A stretch of 64,000 nucleotides of DNA from Nocardioides eburneiflavus (GTDB lineage Bacteria > Actinomycetota > Actinomycetes > Propionibacteriales > Nocardioidaceae). The translations under genes and the position numbers were made by a program. Position 1 is the stretch's first letter, and every line of letters begins with the position of its first letter. Below the pieces are notes generated by a model. That model saw nothing but the letters and a program-made list of their open reading frames with translations, made no database searches and was not told the DNA's origin. The stretch lies in NCBI RefSeq assembly GCF_004785795.1, contig NZ_SRRO01000001.1, forward strand, positions 4,278,001 to 4,342,000, read 5' to 3'. Positions 1 to 6,783 of this stretch are shown piece after piece.

Positions 1-251
1 GTGATCACCACGGCGCGGTCGGTGTCGAGGGCGCCCGGCCAGCGCACGACGCCGCCCGAGCAGCCGGGCAGGCGTGCCGTCCCGGCGAACCGGCCCGCCG
101 CGTCCGCGCCGGCCGACACGATGACCGTCGACGTGGCGCCCGTCGAGGGGGCCGCCGAGGCGTCGATCGCCGACATCACCCCGAGAACCAGCAGGACGGG
201 TGCGACCAGCGAGGCGACCCGACGGGCCCGGAGGAGCGGCATGGGGGGCAT
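1..251 (-). CDS. secreted protein, N-terminal part only (cut by window edge)
   Basis: An open frame on the minus strand runs off the left edge of the window, so only about 83 residues are visible. ATG codons lie at 251 and 242 in the same frame; neither has a clear ribosome binding site. The first 35 residues look like a signal peptide: a basic start (PLLRARR), a hydrophobic stretch (VASLVAPVLLVLGVMSA) and an Ala-rich cleavage region around ASAAPS. The mature part is rich in Ala, Gly, Thr and Ser and begins APSTGATSTVIVSAG. It faces away from the TetR gene at 287, so the two may share a control region. No family is recognisable from this piece; a secreted serine-protease-like or other exported protein is possible but unsupported. 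Confidence 0.55.
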   Translation of the reverse strand, partial: MPPMPLLRARRVASLVAPVLLVLGVMSAIDASAAPSTGATSTVIVSAGADAAGRFAGTARLPGCSGGVVRWPGALDTDRAVVI

Positions 252-286
252 CGAACCACACGCAAGCGCTCCCTAGACTGGCCGCC

Positions 287-1003
287 ATGAGCACCGACCC
301 CACGCCCACGGCGGCCTCCGGACGCGGCGGCTCCGCGGCCGCGCGCCGCCGGGCGCGCGAGGCGGAGATCATCTCGGCCACCCGCCAGCTCTTCGACGAG
401 CGCGGTGTCCGCGATGCGCAGATCGAGGACATCGCGAAGGCCGTCGGCATCAACCGCGCCATCATCTACCGCCACTTCACCGGCAAGGAGGAGCTGTTCA
501 GCCTCACGCTGGTGCAGTACCTCGACGAGCTGCGCGTGGCCCTCGAGCGCGCGGCAGCGACGACCGACGACCCGCGCGAGCAGCTCGTCCGCCTGGTGGA
601 GGCCTTCGTCGACTACGGCCTGGCGCACCCGGCCTTCGTCGACTGCGCGCAGTCGATCATGCGCCGACCGGGCGGTGACCTCCTCGAGGAGGTCAGCGAG
701 TCCGCGATGTACCGCCTCGGCCAGGCGATCAGCGGCTGCCTGTCGGTGCTCACCCGCACCATCACCTCAGGTGCGGGCAGCGGCGACTTCCACGTCGAGG
801 ACCCCGAGCTGCTCGCCAACATGCTCTACGCCAGCGGTCTCGGCACCCTCCAGCTCGGCCGGGTCGCGATGCTGGTGGCCGAGGAGGAGCCCGGCGTGCC
901 GCGGATCAGCAGGATCACGGCCACCCAGGTCCGCGACCACATGGTCGCCACCGCCCTGGCCCATGCCGCCGGCGCTCCCGCGACGGCAGCCCCGGGACGC
1001 TAG
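287..1003 (+). CDS. TetR/AcrR family transcriptional regulator
   Basis: The 238-residue protein has the usual TetR layout. A helix-turn-helix DNA-binding domain covers about residues 22-70 (IISATRQLFDERG, then AKAVGINRAIIYRHF), followed by an all-helical ligand and dimerisation domain. TetR proteins normally repress a neighbouring gene until a small ligand binds; the ligand cannot be told here. The frame is open further upstream, but ATG at 287 is chosen because a TAGACT -10 box at 274-279 puts transcription start at or next to this codon, giving a leaderless message. It faces away from the secreted-protein gene at 1-251, which is a candidate target. Its stop codon overlaps that of the convergent DUF1206 gene inside a CTAG. 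Confidence 0.9.
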   Translation: MSTDPTPTAASGRGGSAAARRRAREAEIISATRQLFDERGVRDAQIEDIAKAVGINRAIIYRHFTGKEELFSLTLVQYLDELRVALERAAATTDDPREQLVRLVEAFVDYGLAHPAFVDCAQSIMRRPGGDLLEEVSESAMYRLGQAISGCLSVLTRTITSGAGSGDFHVEDPELLANMLYASGLGTLQLGRVAMLVAEEEPGVPRISRITATQVRDHMVATALAHAAGAPATAAPGR

Positions 1004-1812
1004 CGCGACAGGTGCTTGGCCCGGGCGAAGCAGAAGATCCCGTACGCCGCGATGCCGATCGCGATCGCGGCGAGCAGGGCCTGGCCGAAGGGGACCTGGA
1101 GCACCTTCTGGAGGGCCTGGTCGAGACCACCCGACTTCTTCGCGTCGTGCGTGATCGCCGCGTAGACGAAGAGGCCGCCGACGAGGCCGATGGCGATGCC
1201 CTTCGCGATGTAGCCCACCTTGCCGGCCAGGACGTACGCCGAGCCGTCCTGCCCCGACTGGCCCTGGGCGTCCAGGTTCTCCCGGAACTTCTCGGTCCAG
1301 CCGCGCACGACCAGCGAGATGCCGTAGCCGATGATCGCCAGGCCGACGGCGCCCACGATGAGCTGGCCACCCGACATCTGCATCAGCTTCGCCGTCATCG
1401 AGTCGGAACCGCCCTTGCCCCCACCGTCGCCGGTGGCGGTCGTGAACGCGCTGAAGGCGATCGCGCCGTAGATGACGGCCTTGAGGAGCGACGTCGCCCT
1501 CTTGCGCCAGCGCTTCTTGTCGTCGGACTCCTCGGGGTAGCCGAAGCCGAACTCGAGCAACCGCCAGATGACCAGGAATACCATCCCGATCGCGATCACC
1601 CACACGAGGAAGCCGCCGAGGGGCTGCTGCGCGAGGTAGTGCATGGCACCCGAGTTGGAGGCCTGGTCCTCCTTGTCGCCGAAGGCGAGCTGCAGGGCGA
1701 GCCAGCCGACGAGCAGGTGGACGACGCCGTACGTCACGAGGCCGATGCGGATGGCCCAGTCCATCCACTGGCTCTGGTGGACGGACTCGGCGCTGCGGGA
1801 GGGGGTGCTCAT
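1000..1812 (-). CDS. DUF1206 family membrane protein
   Basis: This 270-residue membrane protein carries the repeated pattern of DUF1206: three units, each of two membrane helices with a conserved Gly/Tyr-rich motif (RIGLVTYGVVHLLVGWLA, KAVIYGAIAFSAFT, KVGYIAKGIAIGLVGGLFVYAA). A charged loop (PEESDDKKRWRKRA) separates units 1 and 2. The family is widespread in actinobacteria and some other bacteria and has no established function. ATG at 1812 has TAGGTT (minus strand, 1819-1824) six bases upstream, so the message is probably leaderless. In Streptomyces and relatives the place next to nusB usually holds pyrR or bldD, so the neighbourhood departs from the conserved order here. The stop overlaps the TetR stop. 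Confidence 0.88.
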   Translation of the reverse strand: MSTPSRSAESVHQSQWMDWAIRIGLVTYGVVHLLVGWLALQLAFGDKEDQASNSGAMHYLAQQPLGGFLVWVIAIGMVFLVIWRLLEFGFGYPEESDDKKRWRKRATSLLKAVIYGAIAFSAFTTATGDGGGKGGSDSMTAKLMQMSGGQLIVGAVGLAIIGYGISLVVRGWTEKFRENLDAQGQSGQDGSAYVLAGKVGYIAKGIAIGLVGGLFVYAAITHDAKKSGGLDQALQKVLQVPFGQALLAAIAIGIAAYGIFCFARAKHLSR

Positions 1813-1876
1813 GACGCCAACCTAGGACGTACGAGCGTTCACCGGCGAGCGGCGGTCACCCCTGCGAGGGGGACGC

Positions 1877-2287
1877 TCAGACCAGCGTCGCCCGGTCGCG
1901 CTGGACCGAGCCCAGCAGACCGTTGACGAAGGCCGGCGAGTCGTCGGTGGAGAGGTCCTGCACGAGGTGCAGGGCCTCGCTCACCGCGACCGTCTCCGGC
2001 ACGTCGGCGTCGCCCCAGAGCAGCTCGTAGACGCCGATGCGGAGCACGTTGCGGTCGACCGCGGGCATCCGGCTCAGGGTCCAGCCCTTGCTGTAGGTCG
2101 ACAGCACCTCGTCGATGCGCTCACGGTGCTCGACGACGCCGCGCACCAGCGTGCTGGTGTACTCGTTGGTCGGACCCTCGCCGGCCTCGATGGCGCGGTC
2201 GAGCGCCACCACCGGGTCCTCCGAGCGGAGCTCGGAGGCGAAGAGGATGTCCAGCGCGCGCTTGCGGGCCTTGGAACGGGCAGCCAC
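1877..2287 (-). CDS. nusB: transcription antitermination factor NusB
   Basis: The 136-residue protein matches NusB in length and sequence: an N-terminal basic helix (SKARKRALDILFASEL) that binds boxA RNA, and the C-terminal signature with VYELLWGDADVPETVAVSEALHLVQ followed by SPAFVNGLLGSV. With NusE (ribosomal protein S10) it binds boxA in rRNA leader transcripts and helps RNA polymerase resist termination. It sits seven bases downstream of efp on the same strand, the arrangement found across actinobacteria, and is probably co-transcribed with it. Confidence 0.96.
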   Translation of the reverse strand: MAARSKARKRALDILFASELRSEDPVVALDRAIEAGEGPTNEYTSTLVRGVVEHRERIDEVLSTYSKGWTLSRMPAVDRNVLRIGVYELLWGDADVPETVAVSEALHLVQDLSTDDSPAFVNGLLGSVQRDRATLV

Positions 2288-2294
2288 GTCGGCG

Positions 2295-2858
2295 TCAGGC
2301 CTTGACGCGGCCGAGGTAGGACGAGTCGCGGGTGTCGACCTTGACCTTCTCGCCGGTCGTGATGAACAGCGGCACCGCGATGGTGTGGCCGGTCTCGAGC
2401 GTGGCGGGCTTGGTGCCGCCGGTGGAGCGGTCGCCCTGCAGGCCCGGCTCGGTCTCGGCGATCAGCAGTTCGACGGAGGCGGGGAGCTCGATGAACAGGA
2501 CGCGGCCGTCGTTGGTGGCGACGATCGCCTCCTGGTTCTCCAGCATGAAGTTCTTGGCGTCGCCGACGACCTCGGGCGAGACCTCGAGCTGCTCGTAGGT
2601 GCTGGTGTCCATGAAGACGTAGGACGAGCCGTCGTTGTAGAGGTACTGCATCGTCCGCTTGTCGACGTTGGCGGTCTCGACCTTGGTGCCGGCGTTGAAG
2701 GTCTTGTCGACGTTCTTGCCCGACTCCACGTTGCGGAGCTTGGTGCGCACGAAGGCCGGGCCCTTGCCGGGCTTGACGTGCTGGAACTCGACGACGGCCC
2801 AGAGCTGACCCTCGATCCTGAGGACCATGCCGTTCTTGAGGTCGTTGGTGCTTGCCAT
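2295..2858 (-). CDS. efp: elongation factor P
   Basis: A 187-residue EF-P with the normal three-domain length. It binds ribosomes stalled at polyproline stretches and stimulates peptide bond formation. The tip loop of domain I reads KPGKGPAF, with Lys32 at the position that is modified in enterobacteria; no modification genes (epmA/B, earP) are visible here. ATG at 2858 is chosen over an upstream in-frame codon because it gives the family N-terminus ([11 protein letters not shown]) and has GGAG ten bases before it. A TAGACT box near 2943-2948 on the minus strand would give a leader of about 75 bases. nusB follows directly. The pepQ and aroQ genes that commonly sit next to efp in actinobacteria are missing. 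Confidence 0.97.
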   Translation of the reverse strand: MASTNDLKNGMVLRIEGQLWAVVEFQHVKPGKGPAFVRTKLRNVESGKNVDKTFNAGTKVETANVDKRTMQYLYNDGSSYVFMDTSTYEQLEVSPEVVGDAKNFMLENQEAIVATNDGRVLFIELPASVELLIAETEPGLQGDRSTGGTKPATLETGHTIAVPLFITTGEKVKVDTRDSSYLGRVKA

Positions 2859-2944
2859 GTGCTCGATCTCCGCCTTCGTCGCGTGTCCAGGTGTCAAGAG
2901 GTGCAGGCGCTGCGACCACTCGGGCCCAGCGCCGACGCGCCAGT

Positions 2945-3058
2945 CTAGTGGTGGGCCACGAGAGCCATGAAATGCTCGGCCTGGTCCTCGTGGTCGGCGC
3001 GGAACTCCTTGCGGACCTCCGTCGCCCCGATGGTCAGGCCCTGGGTGGACGTCTGCAC
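2945..3058 (-). CDS. possible 37-residue protein upstream of efp
   Basis: A short minus-strand frame starts at GTG 3058, with GGTGAG five bases upstream, and ends at TAG 2945-2947. It reads [20 protein letters not shown] and then a His/Glu-rich end finishing in ALVAHH. Codon use is that of a real gene: almost every third position is G or C and the sequence has no low-complexity bias. An upstream in-frame TAG rules out a longer form. The stop codon lies in the proposed efp -10 box. It may be a genuine small protein or the surviving end of a longer, lost gene; no family is recognised. Confidence 0.4.
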   Translation of the reverse strand: MQTSTQGLTIGATEVRKEFRADHEDQAEHFMALVAHH

Positions 3059-3090
3059 CGGCTCACCGTAGCCGCGCTAGCGTCGCTCCC

Positions 3091-3744
3091 ATGCGAGTCA
3101 CCATCTTCGGCGGACACGGCAAGATCGCCCTCCTCCTGGCTCCGATGCTGGTCGAGGCGGGGCACGAGGTCACCTCGGTAATCCGCAACCCCGACCACGT
3201 CGCGGACGTGGAGGCCACCGGCGCCTCGGCGCTCGTCTCGTCCGTGGAGGACGCGGACACGGCGGCACTGGCCGACGCGCTGTCCGGGCAGGACGCGGTC
3301 GTGTGGTCGGCGGGTGCCGGCGGCGGCGACCCCGACCGGACGTACGCCGTGGACCGCGACGCCGCGATCCGGTCGATGGAGGCGGCGAAGGCCGCTGGAG
3401 TGGGTCGCTACGTGATGGTGTCGTTCTCCGGCTCGACGCCCGACGCGCTCGTGCCCGCGGACAACCCGTTCCGGCACTACCAGGACGCCAAGATCGCCGC
3501 CGACGACCACCTCCGCGCCTCCGGCCTCGACTGGACGGTCCTCGGGCCCGGCACGCTGACGACCGAGCCCGGCACGGGGTCGGTCAACCCCCGGGCCGGC
3601 TTCCGGGACGGCGACACCACCTCACGCGAGCTCGTCGCGCAGGTCGCCCTCGCGGTGCTCGACGACCCCCGCGCCCACCGGAAGACCCTCGTCTTCGGTG
3701 ACGGCGACGTCCCGATCAGCGACTGGCTGGCGTCGCTCGCCTGA
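3091..3744 (+). CDS. atypical SDR, NAD(P)H-binding protein
   Basis: The 217-residue protein is an atypical short-chain dehydrogenase of the NAD(P)-binding YwnB/NmrA-like type. A glycine-rich dinucleotide motif (VTIFGGHGKIA) starts at residue 3, an acidic stretch after strand 2 starts with SVIRNPDHV, and a VVWSAGAGGGDPDRTYAVD segment matches the family. The classical Tyr-X3-Lys dyad is not evident in its usual place, which is common in this subgroup; HYQDAKIAADDHL may take that role. Substrate unknown. A TAGCGT box at 3078-3083 lies seven bases before the ATG, so the message is probably leaderless. It stands alone, convergent with the Cys-rich gene to the right. Confidence 0.85.
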   Translation: MRVTIFGGHGKIALLLAPMLVEAGHEVTSVIRNPDHVADVEATGASALVSSVEDADTAALADALSGQDAVVWSAGAGGGDPDRTYAVDRDAAIRSMEAAKAAGVGRYVMVSFSGSTPDALVPADNPFRHYQDAKIAADDHLRASGLDWTVLGPGTLTTEPGTGSVNPRAGFRDGDTTSRELVAQVALAVLDDPRAHRKTLVFGDGDVPISDWLASLA

Positions 3745-3791
3745 GTCCGGCCCCACGACGCCCCCGCCGCCGGCCGCGCCGTCGCGCACCA

Positions 3792-3980
3792 TCACCGGAC
3801 CGACCGCCTCGGACGCACGGTGCTGAGCCGATGCAGCACCGCGTCGCGGCGCGCCGCCCGCACCTCCCCCAGCTTGACCTGGCAGTCCCAGCACCGGTCG
3901 GTCGGCACGCAGCACATCGCGTCGCGGACCTCCGCCTCGAGCTGGTCGGCGTGCGCGCTCCTGCTGACGACGCTTCTCAT
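3792..3980 (-). CDS. small Cys-rich protein (62 residues)
   Basis: A 62-residue protein preceded by a very good ribosome binding site (GGGAGGGAACC directly before the ATG at 3980), which argues strongly that it is translated and that the longer upstream frame is not used. Four of its residues are Cys in a compact CCVPTDRCWDC motif at about residues 23-33, flanked by charged helices (HADQLEAEVRDAM and VKLGEVRAARRDAVLHRL). The spacing could bind zinc or an iron-sulphur cluster, but it does not match the WhiB pattern. A TAGTAAT-like box lies near 4060 on the minus strand. No family is recognised; function unknown. Confidence 0.65.
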   Translation of the reverse strand: MRSVVSRSAHADQLEAEVRDAMCCVPTDRCWDCQVKLGEVRAARRDAVLHRLSTVRPRRSVR

Positions 3981-4106
3981 GGTTCCCTCCCCCGGCGACA
4001 CGACCTCGTGACCGCCTCGCCCGAGTGTGGCCGCACCGTCCGACATCCGGCATCGGCATTACTACGCATGTCTGGACCGGTCGACCGGGGCCGGGGTGCT
4101 CGCGGT

Positions 4107-4946
4107 CTAGAGGTCGACCTCGCCCACGATCCGGGTCACAGCGTCGCCGGACACCCACACCTGCCCGTCGGCCGCCTCGAGGCGTACGCGCCCCTCCCGC
4201 CCGATCACGCTCCCCTGTCGGGAGGTGTAGGCCGACGGCAGCGTCCCGGCGCCGCTGAGCCACTGGGCCAGCCCGGCATTGGCCGAGCCGGTGACCGGGT
4301 CCTCGCCGAAGTCACGGCCGTCGGCGTAGAACGCCCGCACCTCGACGTCGGCCCCGAGCGCGGTCGCGGACGCGGGGTCCCAGCGCCCCAGGACGGTCAC
4401 CTTGAGGTCGGTGAAGGCGGCGACGTCGGGCTCGACGGCCACGACAGACTCCGCCGACCCGAGGTCGACACCGACCCAGCCGGGGCCGTTGTCGATCCAG
4501 GCCATGGCCTCGACCGCGGCGTCGGCGACCCCGAGCGCACGCACGATGCGCGCACGCAGGTCGGGCTCGACGGGGCCCGAGCGCCGCAGCGGCGGCGCCG
4601 CGAACCCGAGGCGGGGTGAGCGGCGTACGTCCACGAGGCCCGCGCCGCACTCCTGCACGACCGTGTCCCCGCGCGGCACTCCCCCGGCCTCCAGCCACGC
4701 GTGGGCGCTGCCGATGGTGGGGTGCCCGGCGAACGGGAGCTCACCGCCGGTCGTCCAGATCCGCACCCGGTAGTCCGCAGCCGGATCGGTCGGCGTGCAG
4801 AGGAAGGTGGTCTCCGACAGGTTCGTCCACCGCGCGAACTCGGCCATGGCCGCATCACTGACGCCGTCGGCGTCGTGCACGACCGCGAGCGGGTTGCCGA
4901 GCCACGGCTGGGCACTGAAGACGTCGACCTGGCGGAAGGGCAGCAC
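4107..4946 (-). CDS. PhzF family isomerase
   Basis: The 279-residue protein has the PhzF/diaminopimelate-epimerase-like fold signatures: FRQVDVFSAQPWLGNPLAVV at the N-terminus, NLSETTF with Glu45 at the catalytic position of PhzF, GHPTIGSAH, and near the C-terminus GEDPVTGSANAGLAQWL. PhzF itself isomerises dihydrohydroxyanthranilate in phenazine synthesis, but most homologues, as here, lie outside phenazine clusters and have unknown substrates. Start choice is uncertain: GTG 4946 fits the family N-terminus, while an in-frame TTG at 4958 lies inside a tandem repeat. It stands upstream of no obvious partner. Confidence 0.9.
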   Translation of the reverse strand: MLPFRQVDVFSAQPWLGNPLAVVHDADGVSDAAMAEFARWTNLSETTFLCTPTDPAADYRVRIWTTGGELPFAGHPTIGSAHAWLEAGGVPRGDTVVQECGAGLVDVRRSPRLGFAAPPLRRSGPVEPDLRARIVRALGVADAAVEAMAWIDNGPGWVGVDLGSAESVVAVEPDVAAFTDLKVTVLGRWDPASATALGADVEVRAFYADGRDFGEDPVTGSANAGLAQWLSGAGTLPSAYTSRQGSVIGREGRVRLEAADGQVWVSGDAVTRIVGEVDL

Positions 4947-4949
4947 CCG

Positions 4950-4991
4950 CCGATCCAACCAGACGGCCGATCCAACCAGAACGGCCGATCA
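4950..4991. repeat. short tandem repeat, two and a half copies
   Basis: The unit CCGATCCAACCAGACGG occurs at 4950-4966, again with one extra A at 4967-4984, and begins a third time (CCGATCA) at 4985. The repeat lies exactly between the start of the PhzF gene and the stop of the next minus-strand gene. It looks like a local duplication by slipped replication, and it makes the PhzF start codon ambiguous. Confidence 0.8.
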
Positions 4992-5267
4992 GGCGTGGGC
5001 GGCCCAGCGGCGAGCGGCCTCGTCGGCAGCCGCCGAGATCAGCGCTGCCAGCTCGGGTCGGTCCGGGACGGGGAAGGAGACGTACGCCCCGCGCCCGCCG
5101 GCGACCGGCCGGCCGTACGCCTTCGCGGCCAAGGTGCGGTCGGGCAGCATCCTGACGGTGAGGGACTGGAGCTCGAACTCCTCGTCGCGGCGGGTGTCCC
5201 GCCATCGCAGCTCCTCGGGGATCACCACGTTGATGGCCAGGGCACTGACGTCGACCGGTGCGTCCAT
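4989..5267 (-). CDS. hypothetical protein (92 residues)
   Basis: A 92-residue soluble protein starting MDAPVDVSALAINVVIPEEL. It has mixed beta/alpha character: an acidic and basic stretch (RDTRRDEEFELQSLTVRML), then RTLAAKAYGRPVAGGRGAYVSFPVPDRPE, ending in an Ala-rich helix. No family is recognised. It sits just upstream of the PhzF gene on the same strand and faces away from the membrane protein at 5363. CACGAT six bases before the ATG could be a weak -10 box of the leaderless type seen elsewhere in the window, but it lacks the leading T. Confidence 0.6.
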   Translation of the reverse strand: MDAPVDVSALAINVVIPEELRWRDTRRDEEFELQSLTVRMLPDRTLAAKAYGRPVAGGRGAYVSFPVPDRPELAALISAAADEAARRWAAHA

Positions 5268-5362
5268 GCGCCGATCGTGCCACCAGTCGCCGCCGGACGG
5301 GCCGCGCCGTCATGACCTCGCACGTCATGGTCTCCCGGCGCCGGCGTCACCAGTCTTGTGCC

Positions 5363-5794
5363 ATGACCACGACACAGCAGGCCTCCACACAACACACCTC
5401 GACCCGCGCGGCCGGGATCACCGTGCCGGTCGCCGGCGCCTTCCTCCTCGTCGACGCCGCCATGACCGGCGCCAACGGGCTCGCGTACGCCCTCGCCGGC
5501 GGCTGGCTCGCCGACTGGTTCGGCGCACCGGAGGCACTCGTACGCTCCCTCGGCGCCTTCCTCCTCCTCGTCGCCGCGGGGGTGGTGCTCCTCGCCACCC
5601 GACGGCCGGTCCCCCGGCGCGGGGTCGCGGCGCTCGCGGCGCTCAACGTCGTCTGGGTCCTCGCCAGCCTCGACTACGCGCTCCTCGGCGGGCTCACCAC
5701 CCCCGGCGTCGCCTGGACCGTCCTCCAGGCGGTCGTCGTCGGCGTGTTCGCCGCGGGACAGGTGTGGCTGGCTCGCAAGGGGCTGACACAGTGA
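5363..5794 (+). CDS. four-helix membrane protein, unknown
   Basis: A 143-residue integral membrane protein with four predicted helices: ITVPVAGAFLLVDAAMTG, VRSLGAFLLLVAAGVVLLA, VAALAALNVVWVLASLDY and VAWTVLQAVVVGVFAAGQVWLA. ATG 5363 is chosen because upstream codons give a basic, non-family-like extension. Similar four-helix proteins of actinobacteria are listed as hypothetical or as small SPW-repeat-like proteins; no function can be assigned. Its stop overlaps the GTG start of the XRE regulator gene (GTGA), so the two are very likely co-translated and act together. Confidence 0.75.
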   Translation: MTTTQQASTQHTSTRAAGITVPVAGAFLLVDAAMTGANGLAYALAGGWLADWFGAPEALVRSLGAFLLLVAAGVVLLATRRPVPRRGVAALAALNVVWVLASLDYALLGGLTTPGVAWTVLQAVVVGVFAAGQVWLARKGLTQ

Positions 5795-6564
5795 CCACCA
5801 TGACCTCGGAGGTGGGTTCGCTCGTCCGGCACTGGCGCCAGCGCCGCCGGCTCTCGCAGCAGGCGTTGTCCGACCAGTGCGGCGTCTCGACCCGCCACCT
5901 GTCCTGCATCGAGACGGGCAGGGCGAGGCCGAGCCCGACCATGGTGGGCCAGCTGAGCGAGGCGCTGGCGGTCCCGCTGCGAGAGCGGCGCCGGCTCTTC
6001 ACGGCGGCGGGCTTCGTCCCGGACACCACCGAGCTGCCGCTCGACGCCCCGGCGCTGGCGGAGGTCAACGACGCGCTCGAGCAGATCCTCGCCGGGCACG
6101 AGCCCTACCCCGCGCTGGTGATCGACGGAGGCTGGGACCTCGTCACCGCCAACGAGGCGGCCTACCGCCTGCTCGCCGGCGTGCCGTCCGAGCTCCTCGA
6201 GCCCCCGGTCAACGTGGTGCGGCTCAGCCTCGACCCGCGCGGGCTGGCGCCGCGCATCGCCAACCTCGACGAGTGGCGCGCGGCGATCATGTCGCGGATC
6301 CGACACGAGCACGACACGACGGGCGACCCGCGGCTGGCGGCGCTGCTGGCGGAGTTCCCGGTCACCCGGCCGCATCCGACGCCGGGCATCGTGCTGACGC
6401 TGCGGCTGCGCGCGGGCGACGACGTGCTGACGTTCCTGACGACCACCACGGTCTTCGGCACACCGGGCGACGTCACGGTGGCCGAGCTGGCGATCGAGGC
6501 GCTCTACCCCGCGGACGCGGCCACCCGCGCCGCACTCGCCGCTAGCGACCAGGCCGCCGGCTAG
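5791..6564 (+). CDS. XRE family transcriptional regulator with MmyB-like ligand domain
   Basis: A helix-turn-helix of the XRE type occupies about residues 8-65 (LVRHWRQRRRLSQQALSDQ, then VSTRHLSCIETGRARPS). The C-terminal part is the MmyB-like domain common in actinobacterial regulators (GHEPYPALVIDGGWDLVTAN, then NVVRLSLDPRGL), which in related proteins resembles a PAS-like ligand pocket. GTG 5791 is preferred because AAGGGG stands about eight bases upstream and the start overlaps the previous stop; ATG 5800 is the alternative. It probably controls its own operon with the four-helix membrane protein; relatives often control an adjacent oxidoreductase. The stop lies in a CTAG shared with a converging remnant. 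Confidence 0.9.
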   Translation: MTTMTSEVGSLVRHWRQRRRLSQQALSDQCGVSTRHLSCIETGRARPSPTMVGQLSEALAVPLRERRRLFTAAGFVPDTTELPLDAPALAEVNDALEQILAGHEPYPALVIDGGWDLVTANEAAYRLLAGVPSELLEPPVNVVRLSLDPRGLAPRIANLDEWRAAIMSRIRHEHDTTGDPRLAALLAEFPVTRPHPTPGIVLTLRLRAGDDVLTFLTTTTVFGTPGDVTVAELAIEALYPADAATRAALAASDQAAG

Positions 6565-6689
6565 CCGCGCGCGGCCCGAACCTCGTCCGCGAGCTCGCGG
6601 GAGTCGCGACCGCACGCGACGGCCGTCTCCAGCTCGTCGGCGTCCTTCAGCCAGAGCCCACCGTCGGGCTCCAGCCAGAGGTCGAGCAC
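6561..6689 (-). pseudogene. C-terminal remnant of a DUF402-like protein
   Basis: Downstream of aroB on the same strand a frame with normal codon use encodes DLVLDLWLEPDGGLWLKDAD, then a Glu/Arg-rich end, stopping at 6561. The pattern matches the end of DUF402 proteins (a hydrophobic strand, a PDG turn, then a Lys-Asp-x-Asp-Glu segment). Full-length members are about three to four times longer, and the frame has no convincing start: the nearest in-frame GTG is 6689, and upstream it runs on into aroB. It is most simply the 3' end left after loss of the rest of the gene. Family assignment is from memory of the pattern. Confidence 0.4.
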
Positions 6690-6783
6690 CAGGTCACGGG
6701 TCGCGGCGTCGAGCGTCCGACCAGGCGCGTCATGGTGCCGCCCGAGTCGCTGGTGGTCGTGTCGTCGTCCCCCGAGGTGTCCG

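Noticed and set aside
4795-5790. Long upstream extension of the XRE regulator frame
   Set aside because: It crosses the PhzF control region and the four-helix membrane gene in another frame; its translation is Arg/Pro-rich and not conserved-looking. The regulator begins at 5791 or 5800.
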